Positions 41,871 to 49,644 of a stretch of 49,644 nt of DNA are shown piece by piece. A program made the translations under genes and the position numbers. A model generated the notes under the pieces. It had not been told where the DNA came from, did not search any database, and saw nothing but the letters and a program-made list of their open reading frames with translations. Every line of letters starts with the position of its first letter. The stretch's first letter is position 1. Where the stretch lies: positions 1 to 49,644 of the forward strand of contig CAYOCE010000003.1 of the NCBI GenBank assembly GCA_964402405.1, in the 5' to 3' direction. The DNA comes from CAYOCE01 sp964402405. GTDB taxonomy: Bacteria; Pseudomonadota; Alphaproteobacteria; UBA7879.

Positions 41871-43229
41871 TTATTCGTTGGGATTTAAAACTTGCATATT
41901 TCGCTGTAAGAGTTCCCTTACAACTTTATGATGAGCATCCATATCACCCTCTCTGATAAACAATCCTAAGTTATCGCAAACATGTGCCACATTCGTACCA
42001 GCAACATTTATTGCCTGGGTACGCTCATCCAAGGGGGTATCTATAGCAACTGTTGTTCGAGGATGGAAAAATTCTTCTCTCATTCCCAAAGGTTTATGCC
42101 ATGTTAGAGGTGGAATAATCATATGCTCAGAAAAAATTTGTCGTGGCACTTTTAATCCACAAAAATACTTCCGAGTGTTCGCATATAAACTAACCATCGC
42201 CGTCGAATCGACAAATATCCCAGAATAATATCCTGCCCCAAAGGCAACAGAAACTTCCTTTTCTGGGAGTTTTTCTTCTATTATCTGGTAGCTCCACCAC
42301 TTTCCTTCAGAATCCTGCTCAACATGGATTTTGTTCCTCTGATTATAGTCCTCAACCATACTGCGATCTAATGGATCTAATTTTGCAGGATCAATTCCAG
42401 GAGTTCGTTTTGTAAAAGGATATGCCTTTCCAAAAAACCAATCTTCAAAAAAAGGAATTCCATTTGTTCCTCTTAGAAGAGCGATTTTATTTTCATGCTC
42501 TGCCTCTACTTCAAAAGCTATTGTTCTTATGAGGTTCTCGCGATCAAAAGAGCAGGCCTTTAGAAATTTATTTCTGATTTGAAGTTTTTCTCCTGGCTTA
42601 ACAAGGTTAAGAAAATGAGGTTTTTTTTCATCTTTCTGAAAAGGAGGATAAAAATCATTTAAAATTTCTTCAAATTGCTGCCCTCGAATTTGCGGGGCAT
42701 ACTTTTTTAAGAAATCAAATTCCAAACGATGCTGATCCTGCAGACCGCGTACATTAGAAAACGAGAAGTTCACATAATGACGCGCTGGGTCTTCGGAAGA
42801 TGTTTTATTCAAAATAGCTACTAACCCAGCATCTAAAGAACCATTGGAAAATTCTTCTCTTCTCAACTTCAAGCAAAAATCATCAATAGATTCCTCAGGA
42901 TCATCCACCATAAAAGGACAATCCGGAATATCTATAAAAGAGCGATGTGGATGAGTTGTTGAAAATGTTTGATACATGTCATACAGCGCATAAGCCTGCA
43001 GCAATGAAGGTGGCACAAATAGAATGGTTATATCCTCTTCTAATGTTAAAGATCCCTGATCTCTGCCTTCCATCCAAATTTGTTCTTGAACCTGCCGTTG
43101 AATACGTACCCACTGATCAAACTCTAAAGAATTTCCTTCTGCATCCGTTAATAAATAACCCGCCTGGCATAAGGATGAATAAAACATATGTGATAGCAAT
43201 ATAACGATTACACTAAGAACCTTCTTCAT
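41871..43229 (-). CDS. Large Sec-secreted orphan protein
   Basis: 452 residues, unrecognised. Signal peptide MKKVLSVIVILLSHMFYSSL then CQA. The globular mature part is mixed in composition: an early YLLTDAEGNSLEFDQWVRIQ, a central LRREEFSNGSLDAGLVAILN, VNFSFSNVRGLQDQHRLEFD, and a C-terminal FVDSTAMVSLYANTRKYFCG and DTPLDERTQAINVAGTNVA. No catalytic motif could be assigned. It lies about 90 bp upstream of lipA on the same strand. Its codons look like those of its neighbours. Exported by inference. Confidence 0.75.
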   Translation of the reverse strand: MKKVLSVIVILLSHMFYSSLCQAGYLLTDAEGNSLEFDQWVRIQRQVQEQIWMEGRDQGSLTLEEDITILFVPPSLLQAYALYDMYQTFSTTHPHRSFIDIPDCPFMVDDPEESIDDFCLKLRREEFSNGSLDAGLVAILNKTSSEDPARHYVNFSFSNVRGLQDQHRLEFDFLKKYAPQIRGQQFEEILNDFYPPFQKDEKKPHFLNLVKPGEKLQIRNKFLKACSFDRENLIRTIAFEVEAEHENKIALLRGTNGIPFFEDWFFGKAYPFTKRTPGIDPAKLDPLDRSMVEDYNQRNKIHVEQDSEGKWWSYQIIEEKLPEKEVSVAFGAGYYSGIFVDSTAMVSLYANTRKYFCGLKVPRQIFSEHMIIPPLTWHKPLGMREEFFHPRTTVAIDTPLDERTQAINVAGTNVAHVCDNLGLFIREGDMDAHHKVVRELLQRNMQVLNPNE

Positions 43230-43356
43230 CTTTTTCTTTTCCTATAATATAGAGAGTTAATCTACAAATAGTCATATTTCTTTTTTTTCAAGGGGAATTT
43301 TGGGAATTATTTATTAGTGGAGGTTGGGGAAATTGTCAGAAATTATCCCTTTTTCT

Positions 43357-43455
43357 AACCACCCCAGCGAAAACCGGGGTCCAAGAGAGTGGACACCTTT
43401 CAAAGTCTTGCCCGCGCTAGCGCTGCATGGACCCCGGCTTCCGCCGGGGCGGTCC
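43357..43455. repeat. Palindromic intergenic repeat, family A (copy 8)
   Basis: AACCACCCCAGCGAAAACCG, spacer GCCCGCGCTAGCGCTGCATGG, right arm GACCCCGGCTTCCGCCGG then GGCGGTCC. Just after the yebC stop. Confidence 0.8.
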
Positions 43456-43496
43456 ATAATGATGATAAAATACTCCAGAAGAAATGGGGCTTCTCC

Positions 43497-44243
43497 CTAC
43501 GAACTCAATCGCTCCAACACGGCAGGATCGATATCGAAATTCGAGAAAACTTCTTGGACATCATCGTTATCCTCAAGGACATCAATGAGTTTCAATAAGG
43601 TCTCCGCATGGTCCTCGCTAACACTGACGGTATTCTTCGCTTGCCAAACTAGTTTTGCAGAGATAGGATCCCCAAATTTTTGGGCGAGGGCATCCCGCGT
43701 GGTATTTAAGGCATCGCTCGCACAGTAAATCTCATGGCCATCATCTGTGGATGCGACATCTTCCGCTCCGGCCTCAAGCGCGGCCTCGAACATATCATCC
43801 TTAGACGCCACTTTCGCGGGATACGTAATCAATCCTAAGCGATCAAACTGAAAGCTCACGCTGTTACTTTCCCCCAGATTCCCCCCGTATTTATTAAAGG
43901 TAGAACGCACATCAGCCGCTGTGCGATTACGATTATCGGTTAAGGCCTCCACAATAATGGCAGTTCCTCCAGGACCATAGCCTTCGTACCGCATCTCATG
44001 ATAATCGGATCCTTCTTCAGCCCCTGCCCCCCGCTTGATGGCGCGCTCCATGGTATCCTTGGTCATGTTAGCAGCGCGCGCTGCTGTAATGGCCAGACGC
44101 AAGGCTGGATTTGCTGTTGGATCCGGATTTGATTTAGCTGCAACCGTTAGCTCTCGGATTAATTTCGTGAAAACTTTGGCACGCTTGGCATCCTGGGCGC
44201 CCTTGCGATGCATAATATTTTTAAATTGCGAATGTCCCGCCAT
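43497..44243 (-). CDS. yebC: YebC/PmpR/TACO1 family protein
   Basis: 248 residues, full length. MAGHSQFKNIMHRKGAQDAK is the family opening (usually AGHSKWANI), followed by IRELTVAAK, GADPxxNPxLR-like DPTANPALRLAI, MTKDTMERAIKRG, EGYGPGGTAIIVEALTDNRN and the C-terminal ALEAGAEDV. Formerly annotated as transcription regulators; members are now linked to translation of difficult proline stretches. First among neighbours yggT and fabI on the same strand. Confidence 0.95.
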   Translation of the reverse strand: MAGHSQFKNIMHRKGAQDAKRAKVFTKLIRELTVAAKSNPDPTANPALRLAITAARAANMTKDTMERAIKRGAGAEEGSDYHEMRYEGYGPGGTAIIVEALTDNRNRTAADVRSTFNKYGGNLGESNSVSFQFDRLGLITYPAKVASKDDMFEAALEAGAEDVASTDDGHEIYCASDALNTTRDALAQKFGDPISAKLVWQAKNTVSVSEDHAETLLKLIDVLEDNDDVQEVFSNFDIDPAVLERLSS

Positions 44244-44256
44244 TTATTACTCCTTT

Positions 44257-44556
44257 TTAAACAAGCTGCTGGGCTATTTGTACAATAACCATTTGGGTAA
44301 AATAAAGGGTCATATATAAAATGAGGAAGGATAAATCCAGCCCTCCCAATGTGGGAACTAATCTACGAATGGGCCTAAGGGCTGGTTCGATTGCGCGACT
44401 TAAAATATCCCCTAACATATACACAAACTGATTGCGGGTGTTAATGACATTGAAAACCGTTAGCCAGCTAAGAATCGCATAGATAATCAACGCCCACTGA
44501 TAAAGATCAATCAGCATTAATAGTATCTTAAGAAAGGGAAATAAAATAACATCCAT
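44257..44556 (-). CDS. YggT family membrane protein
   Basis: 99 residues with two hydrophobic segments, about 3-30 (VILFPFLKILLMLIDLYQWA) and 70-95 (LSFLILYMTLYFTQMVIVQI). Between them is the family motif AIEPALRPIRRLVPTLGGLD. Start taken at ATG 44556; a TTG 12 bp upstream is possible. It is 13 bp upstream of yebC and 24 bp downstream of fabI, so probably one transcript. The function of the family is uncertain (membrane, osmotic or division links). Confidence 0.85.
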   Translation of the reverse strand: MDVILFPFLKILLMLIDLYQWALIIYAILSWLTVFNVINTRNQFVYMLGDILSRAIEPALRPIRRLVPTLGGLDLSFLILYMTLYFTQMVIVQIAQQLV

Positions 44557-44580
44557 AACAACCCCCAATCAGGTAAAGGT

Positions 44581-45390
44581 TTAAACTAAAGCAATATCTG
44601 GCGCATCAATGGCCTTCATGCCCACCACATGATACCCACTATCCACATGGAGAACCTCGCCCGTTACGCCAGACGATAGATCACTGAGTAAATATACGCC
44701 AGCCCCGCCTACATCCGCAAGGGTTGTGTTGCGTTTCAAGGGCGCATTGTGTTCGTTCCATTTTAAAATATACCGGAAATCTCCAATGGCTGAAGAAGCC
44801 AGGGTCCGAACAGGTCCTGCCGATATGGCATTCACCCGAATATTTTGATTTCCCAAATCAACAGCCAAATACCGAACGCTGGCCTCAAGCGCCGCCTTGG
44901 CAACACCCATCACATTATAATGGGGCATTACTTTCTCGGCGCCATAATAACTGAGGGTTACAAGACTTCCCCCCTCCGTCATTAAAGACTGCGCCCGTTT
45001 AGCAATGGCAGTAAAGGAATAACAAGAAATATCCATGGCCTGCAGGAAATTACCTCGGGAAGTATCATAGTAAGGGCCTTTGAGCTCCTCCTTATCAGAA
45101 TACGCAATGGCATGTACCACGAAGTCCAGCTTGCCCCATTTCTTTTCAATGGTGGCAAAGACCTGATCCAAATCCTCATCCCGCGTCACATCACACGGAA
45201 TCAAAAACGTTGATCCAACCGAGCTTGCTAAAGGTTCCACGCGCTTCAACAATACGTCTCCCTGATAGGTAAACGCAAGTTCCGCCCCATGGGCTGCCAA
45301 TTCTGATGCAATGCCCCATGCGAGGGATTTATCATTGGCAACGCCCATAATGAGACCGCGTTTGCCCTGCATTAATCCATGTTTTGTCAT
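44581..45390 (-). CDS. fabI: Enoyl-ACP reductase FabI
   Basis: The last step of each fatty-acid elongation cycle, NADH-dependent. 269 residues of the divergent SDR type: GLIMGVANDKSLAWGIA (nucleotide site), the VVHAIAYSDKEEL block, the catalytic Tyr-x6-Lys in YYGAEKVMPHYNVMGVAKAAL, and the substrate-loop ISAGPVRTLASSAIGDF. It fits the triclosan-sensitive FabI class. A GGGAAG precedes the ATG; divergent from the dsbA-like gene. Confidence 0.95.
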   Translation of the reverse strand: MTKHGLMQGKRGLIMGVANDKSLAWGIASELAAHGAELAFTYQGDVLLKRVEPLASSVGSTFLIPCDVTRDEDLDQVFATIEKKWGKLDFVVHAIAYSDKEELKGPYYDTSRGNFLQAMDISCYSFTAIAKRAQSLMTEGGSLVTLSYYGAEKVMPHYNVMGVAKAALEASVRYLAVDLGNQNIRVNAISAGPVRTLASSAIGDFRYILKWNEHNAPLKRNTTLADVGGAGVYLLSDLSSGVTGEVLHVDSGYHVVGMKAIDAPDIALV

Positions 45391-45561
45391 AGTAACTTCC
45401 CAAAATTAAAAGATGTACCCAAAAAAGATTTCTAAAGATACTAAAAAAACCCCTAAAAAGACAAGGCTTTTTTTGTTAAAAACCCCATTGCAAAGGAATT
45501 TTTTTTCCGCTAAGCTTAACTCAGAAAACGTTAAACATACTATTTTAAAGGGGAATTTTAA

Positions 45562-46359
45562 ATGCTAGATAAACTATCGCCTAGAATTCAGGCTGCTCTT
45601 TCCATCGGCGCTTTTGCCATTTCACTACTAGCTATGCTCGTGAGCTACATGTATCGCCATGGGGTAGATTATAATGCTCTTACAGCCGGAATAACTTTAC
45701 CTGCAGGTGCTGGGACCGAGGATGTGGAAAAGGCTTTGAAAGAAAAGCCTGAAATGATCATGGAAGCGATTGCATTGATGCAACAAAGGGAAACTGAAAA
45801 GCGAAATGTCCAACAAAAAGAGGGTATCAAGGGATCAACGAAGGAATTGTTCCAACATGAAACCAATCCTGTTGGTGGAAATGTAAATGGGGACGTTACC
45901 GTCGTTGAATTTTTTGATTACAGGTGTGGATTCTGTAGGCGTGTATTCGGGTCTATAAAGGATGCTCTTTCCAGTGATGGAAAGGTGAAAATCGTTTACA
46001 AAGAATTCCCAATTATGGGAGATACCAAACTAGCCCAAGCAACCCTTGCTGCCCATAAACAAGGAAAATACTATGCCTTCCATCAGGCCCTAATGAATTC
46101 TAAAGGATCTTTGAATGATAAGGAACTTGACAGCATTGCGAAGACCCTGAAGCTAGACATCAAAAAATGGAAGGCTGATATGGAAGCTGCTGATGTGAAG
46201 AAGCAAATCCAAGAAAACCTAGAATTGGGCCATAAGCTTGGTATTCAGGCAACGCCTACCTTTGTTGTTGGTGAGGTTGTTATTCCAGGGGCTGTGGACG
46301 CTGAATATCTAAAGAATACTTTTGCTGAAGCACGTAAAAAGGATAAACCAGCAGCATAA
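45562..46359 (+). CDS. DsbA-like thiol-disulfide oxidoreductase
   Basis: 265 residues. N-terminal anchor or signal (AALSIGAFAISLLAMLVSYM, about 11-30), a helical spacer (about 45-95) of the Com1/DsbA-Scs-N kind, then the thioredoxin fold with VVEFFDYRCGFCRRVF (CGFC active site), YKEFPIMG, and the cis-Pro loop GIQATPTFVVG. Closest in pattern to DsbA/DsbD-like oxidoreductases of alphaproteobacteria and Com1 of Coxiella/Rickettsia. It probably forms or edits disulfides in the Cys-bearing secreted orphans. A terminator follows. Confidence 0.9.
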   Translation: MLDKLSPRIQAALSIGAFAISLLAMLVSYMYRHGVDYNALTAGITLPAGAGTEDVEKALKEKPEMIMEAIALMQQRETEKRNVQQKEGIKGSTKELFQHETNPVGGNVNGDVTVVEFFDYRCGFCRRVFGSIKDALSSDGKVKIVYKEFPIMGDTKLAQATLAAHKQGKYYAFHQALMNSKGSLNDKELDSIAKTLKLDIKKWKADMEAADVKKQIQENLELGHKLGIQATPTFVVGEVVIPGAVDAEYLKNTFAEARKKDKPAA

Positions 46360-46384
46360 GTAAAGTTTACTTTTAAACCTGTTC

Positions 46385-46413
46385 AAACGCACCCTTAGTG
46401 GGTGCGTTTTTTT
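46385..46413 (+). terminator. Rho-independent terminator of the DsbA-like gene
   Basis: A 10-bp perfect stem AAACGCACCC / GGGTGCGTTT, loop TTAGT, followed by TTTT. Confidence 0.88.
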
Positions 46414-46429
46414 ATTGCTTTTTTCAGAT

Positions 46430-46525
46430 CACCCTCACGGAGGAGGAGGTTCCATGCACCTCTGTACTTTTAAAGTATCACCCGGAGATTCCTCTGGATC
46501 CCCTCCGAAGATCGGGATACTTGAG
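46430..46525. repeat. Degenerate palindromic repeat
   Basis: Fragments AGATCACCCTCACGGAGGAG, GGTTCCATGCACC and TCTGGATCCCCTCCGAAGAT resemble a decayed intergenic palindrome; the arms no longer pair well. It accounts for most of the gap before the PYNQ-repeat gene. Confidence 0.45.
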
Positions 46526-46584
46526 AAGAAAGAGGATGATTCCAGAATGATATCTTTTTTGACTCTATTAACAGCGAACTTCTG

Positions 46585-47280
46585 CTAATTAAAAGCATCC
46601 AATATCTGCTGACCTATACTTGGCGGTTGAATCTTTGCGACTGCCCCCACACTAGGGAGGAGCATGGGTTGACTTGCATTTGGAAATTGAGGAGACATCA
46701 CGGGTGTTTGATTAAACGGCATCATCATTGGCATTTGATTGTACGGCTGATTATAGGATGGCATCATCCCCATTGAATTTAGCATGGGTGTTTGATTGTA
46801 CGGTTGACTATATGGTCCTATTCCCATTGAATTCAGCTGAGGCATCTGATTGTACTGATTATAGGACGGCGTCATTGGCATTTGGTTGTATGGCGTTTGA
46901 CCAAATGGAGGTAACCCCACTAATCCTGGAGCTGAAAATAAACCAGGCCGCATTATTAGAGGAGATAACGGAAGAATTTGGTTTTGGCCATAAAGCGCTA
47001 CCGGTGGGGGAACGGGAGTATATGATTTTTTAGTTGGTTTTTGCACAGGACTTGTTGAATTAAGAGAGCACTTTGTAAAGTGCTTGTCTGCACAACAGCC
47101 CCTCATCCTTTCATCGCAAGTATCTTGGGTGATTTTTGAATCTGCTTTGCATAATTTATAGCATTCTATGCAGGCATCTTGATAGGATTTCTGCGGACAT
47201 GACTCATCAGAACCTTCCGCACTACAGATCACACATGTAAGTAATTCTAAAAATAAAAAAGCTTTAATGCGCTTATTCAT
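46585..47280 (-). CDS. Secreted Cys-rich/PYNQ-repeat protein
   Basis: 231 residues, unrecognised. Signal peptide MNKRIKAFLFLELLTCVICS (cleavage near AEG). Residues about 26-75 hold about ten cysteines (CIECYKLC, CDERMRGCC, KCSLN). Residues about 120-210 are a tandem low-complexity region built from P-Y-N-Q-M/T-P and LNSMG-x-x-P units (PYNQMPM, PSYNQYNQMP, PYNQTPMLNSMG). GGGGAG precedes the ATG, and a TATAAT box lies about 40 bp upstream. Surface or extracellular matrix-like role possible but unproven. Confidence 0.75.
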   Translation of the reverse strand: MNKRIKAFLFLELLTCVICSAEGSDESCPQKSYQDACIECYKLCKADSKITQDTCDERMRGCCADKHFTKCSLNSTSPVQKPTKKSYTPVPPPVALYGQNQILPLSPLIMRPGLFSAPGLVGLPPFGQTPYNQMPMTPSYNQYNQMPQLNSMGIGPYSQPYNQTPMLNSMGMMPSYNQPYNQMPMMMPFNQTPVMSPQFPNASQPMLLPSVGAVAKIQPPSIGQQILDAFN

Positions 47281-47447
47281 TTTTTCTCCCCAAAATTTTT
47301 TCTATATTTTTATTATACTCTATTTTTTAAAAAAAATCTTTGAAAATGTTTTTTAAGAGGATCCTATTGAAAGAAGAGATCCACATTGATACTATGACGC
47401 CGAAGAAATTTTTCTTAAAATGACTGAATAAAATTAAGGATCAATGA

Positions 47448-48659
47448 ATGAGAAAAGATATTGGATCTATATGCTTAATTGCGGGGACAGCAATTGGGGC
47501 GGGGACACTCGCCCTTCCACTCGTTCTTGCGGGATTTGGATTGTTGATTAGCACAACCTTGATGGGAGGTGTGTGGGCTGTGATGTATTATAGTGCTCTT
47601 GTGAATGTGGAGCTGAACCTACGAGCCGGAGAAGGACTGACTCTGGGGGCCTTGGGCCGAAAATTCTCAGGAGCCACTGCAGAATTCATTGGGCATTCTT
47701 CCCTGAAACTATTGTGTTATGCACTCCTTTGCGCCTATATTTATGCAGGGACCTCTGTTATTCAAAAGCTCACCTCTCATTTTTTTGGGACTTCCATAGG
47801 TTTTGTGGGGATTGCCGCCTTATACACATTGGCTCTGGCGGGTATTCTGTTTCTAAAACTTAGGACTGTTGATTATATTAATCGATCCCTGTTTCTAGCA
47901 TTATTGGTAATGATGGGGGTATTGATCGGCGGGATTCTTCTACAGATTGATTTTGGGAATCTACCCCTATTGCAGGATTCAACGGCCAGCCTTACTATTT
48001 GGCATCTTGCCCTGCCTACCATGTTTACCTCCTTCGGGTTTCAGGTGATTTTCCATACCCTTACAAATTATTGTGATCGTGATCCCCAGATTCTAAAACG
48101 GGCGTTTTTCTGGGGAAGCCTTATTCCCCTGATTATTTACGTGATTTGGTCTGTGTGTGTGCTGGGGGTGATTTATCATTATAGTCCAGACTTTTATCAT
48201 CGGATGGTTTTAGGAGGCATAGAACTTGGGGATTTGATCCAGCAGCTAAGCCTTGCCGCCCAGTGGCCATTGATGCAACTGCTATCTTGGGTTGGATCTA
48301 TTCTGGTCATTGTGACCTCTGTGATTGGCGTGAGTATTGGGCTAATGGATAGTTGGCGCCCTTACTTTGAGAAAAGAATCGAATGCTCAACTATACGGAG
48401 CATGGTGATGGTAGGACTCACCCTCTTGCCCCCATTTTTGATTTCTGTTCTATTTCCCAACGTATTCATTTCAGCCTTGGGTTTTGCGGGGATGGTGCTG
48501 GTGATTATTGCTATCTTGCTGCCTATCTATCTGCTGCATAAATCGAACAAAGGAAAATTCTTTTATCCCATTTTGAAGAGCAAAGCCTTGCAAGCTATCG
48601 CTGTTATTTTCGGACTGATTATTATTTTGTGCGAAGTGCTGAATTTGGTTAGGGGATAG
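47448..48659 (+). CDS. Aromatic amino-acid permease (Mtr/TyrP type)
   Basis: 403 residues with eleven probable TM helices. The opening ICLIAGTAIGAGTLALPLVLAG is the HAAAP-family signature of TyrP/Mtr/TnaB. Conserved TSFGFQVIFHTLTNYCDRD and LQLLSWVGSILVIVTSVIGV-like helices follow. Imports tyrosine or tryptophan with protons. This family is frequent in host-dependent bacteria that lack aromatic biosynthesis; whether that applies here is not visible. Confidence 0.88.
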   Translation: MRKDIGSICLIAGTAIGAGTLALPLVLAGFGLLISTTLMGGVWAVMYYSALVNVELNLRAGEGLTLGALGRKFSGATAEFIGHSSLKLLCYALLCAYIYAGTSVIQKLTSHFFGTSIGFVGIAALYTLALAGILFLKLRTVDYINRSLFLALLVMMGVLIGGILLQIDFGNLPLLQDSTASLTIWHLALPTMFTSFGFQVIFHTLTNYCDRDPQILKRAFFWGSLIPLIIYVIWSVCVLGVIYHYSPDFYHRMVLGGIELGDLIQQLSLAAQWPLMQLLSWVGSILVIVTSVIGVSIGLMDSWRPYFEKRIECSTIRSMVMVGLTLLPPFLISVLFPNVFISALGFAGMVLVIIAILLPIYLLHKSNKGKFFYPILKSKALQAIAVIFGLIIILCEVLNLVRG

Positions 48660-48834
48660 TTAGTCATACCCCATACAAGTTATTTCCTATTCAAGTATTC
48701 CATAAAAAACAAAGTAATAGTAAAATATAGGTTAATTATAGTAAGCAGGATATTTTTTTGTAGAATTTTTGTAGAATTTGTGATACAAAAGGTTTCAAAT
48801 GTAATGATAAAAATATTTTTACAGGAGATTGCAG

Positions 48835-49644
48835 ATGTTAAATATAATAAGAAAAAAGTTTTATGGTGGCTTATTTTACTTAACTCTTTCTTTGATTTTA
48901 GTCGAAGGAATAAGAGTTACTTGCTGGGGAATGGACCCAGCAATACTAGGGGCAGAAGAGTTTAGGCGACTTGCCACCCAATACGCGCGTGAGCCTCATC
49001 AACGTAACTCTCCCTTAATTGACTTAGAACCTGAAAGTCCTGCAGTAAGAAGGCTATATGAGCATATTACGCGATCTTGTCAGGAAGTTATTGATAGGGC
49101 ACAGGATCCTCTCCAGTTGGAAGGAAGAAACCCAATAGGAGATGAAAGGAGATTGTATAGGGTAACAACAGGAAGCACTGCTGCTATTCCTCAGAGAAAC
49201 AACCATGTGAGGAATTTCTTAAGCCCTGACTTTAATTTAGTTTACCCTGCCTTCGCGCACTTTACCCCAGATCATCCTCAGTTCGACCCAAGACGCAACC
49301 CTCCTACATTTCCTCTTGATAAAGAATTTGATATAGCTACCCTTGGGCAACCCTTAGTATTTATGAGAATTCATCAACTAAATAATGAGAGGGAATTAAC
49401 CAGATTTGGTGGTTTGTACGGTGCGCCTTTGGAGCAATTGTTAAGACAAGGGACCACAACAGTAGCTGACTATAACGATCGATACGCGATAGCAAAAAGA
49501 TGGGGACCCAAGAATTATTTCTCTTTTATTGTACTGCCAGCAGGTCAAGAGATTATCTATTATCATGGGCGTTGTTCAGCCCAAAGTGCGGATCATTTTA
49601 GTAGAATTGATACTACACACGGTGGAGGAACTCAGATATTTCTA
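48835..49644 (+). CDS. Partial Sec-secreted orphan running off the window
   Basis: Open through 270 codons without a stop at the right edge, from ATG 48835 with AGGAG 7 bp before it. Signal-like start MLNIIRKKFYGGLFYLTLSL then a possible site near VEG. The mature part is rich in Arg, Asn and Pro. ERRLYRVTTGSTAAIP near residue 105 and GGGTQIFL at the edge weakly recall the first and last motifs of ADP-ribosyltransferase toxins, but the defining ExE or QxE is not visible. Otherwise unrecognised. Confidence 0.65.
   Translation, partial: MLNIIRKKFYGGLFYLTLSLILVEGIRVTCWGMDPAILGAEEFRRLATQYAREPHQRNSPLIDLEPESPAVRRLYEHITRSCQEVIDRAQDPLQLEGRNPIGDERRLYRVTTGSTAAIPQRNNHVRNFLSPDFNLVYPAFAHFTPDHPQFDPRRNPPTFPLDKEFDIATLGQPLVFMRIHQLNNERELTRFGGLYGAPLEQLLRQGTTTVADYNDRYAIAKRWGPKNYFSFIVLPAGQEIIYYHGRCSAQSADHFSRIDTTHGGGTQIFL

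Noticed and set aside
1..49644. CRISPR arrays, tRNA or rRNA genes, prophage genes
   Set aside because: No regularly spaced repeats, no cloverleaf with conserved T-loop, and no phage structural genes were seen by eye; a small ncRNA could still be missed.

Overview
This window looks like a chromosomal segment of an alphaproteobacterium, probably a host-associated or intracellular one of the Holosporales/Paracaedibacter type. The lineage call is an inference. It rests on a TrcR-type DUF1013 regulator, COQ9, a TolQ-TolR-TolA-TolB operon, DUF502, YggT and NADH-dependent FabI. The host-associated call rests on the many short, unrelated genes with Sec signal peptides set between housekeeping genes, a tyrosine/tryptophan permease, and heavy loading of intergenic space with palindromic repeats. 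No rRNA, tRNA, CRISPR array, prophage or intact transposase was seen.

Layout. 0.1-5.7 kb: YdcH-like DUF465 protein, 6-phosphofructokinase, TrcR with a histone H1-like tail (interrupted by an assembly gap), DUF502 membrane protein, 5-formyl-THF cyclo-ligase, a small secreted Cys peptide and an NFU-type Fe-S scaffold. 5.7-11.5 kb: SleB-like cell-wall hydrolase, BamE, CCA-adding enzyme, Gfo/Idh/MocA oxidoreductase, a secreted orphan and an MFS symporter. 11.8-15.3 kb: tolQRAB. 15.5-20.9 kb: a secreted orphan between ligA and a copy of the ligA 3' end, then ligA, a HigB/HigA toxin-antitoxin pair and recN. 21-26 kb: a secreted orphan, three Nudix paralogues, an IS-like relic, xseB, a glycosyltransferase and COQ9. 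26-33 kb: cpoB/ybgF, dprA, topA and rnr. 33-38 kb: two secreted orphans, remnants and clpB. 38-43 kb: a secreted PD-(D/E)XK (Rpn-like) nuclease between ymdB and a copy of the ymdB 3' end, a tiny Cys-rich secreted protein, lipA (with an artificial gap) and a large secreted orphan. 43-49.6 kb: yebC, yggT, fabI, a DsbA-like protein, a PYNQ-repeat secreted protein, an aromatic amino-acid permease, and a secreted orphan running off the end.

How the genes fit together. The core genes are mostly single or in short operons: tolQRAB for envelope constriction, COQ9-GT-xseB-nudix, topA-rnr, and fabI-yggT-yebC. cpoB lies 11 kb from tolB, and pal is not in the window.

The most unusual signal is a repeated insertion architecture. 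Twice, a single promoter-bearing gene for a secreted protein sits directly after the 3' end of a housekeeping gene (ligA, ymdB). A diverged copy of that same 3' end, still encoding the C-terminus and a stop, lies on the far side, followed about 45 bp later by a palindromic repeat. This suggests one-gene cassettes of secreted proteins that enter at gene 3' ends and regenerate them. A 401-bp element with 23-bp IS231-like inverted ends and a 10-bp target duplication is inserted in one of the palindromic repeats. Both runs of 100 N are flanked by identical 55-bp copies, so they look like unmerged k-mer overlaps. Removing the N run plus one copy restores the reading frame of both affected genes.
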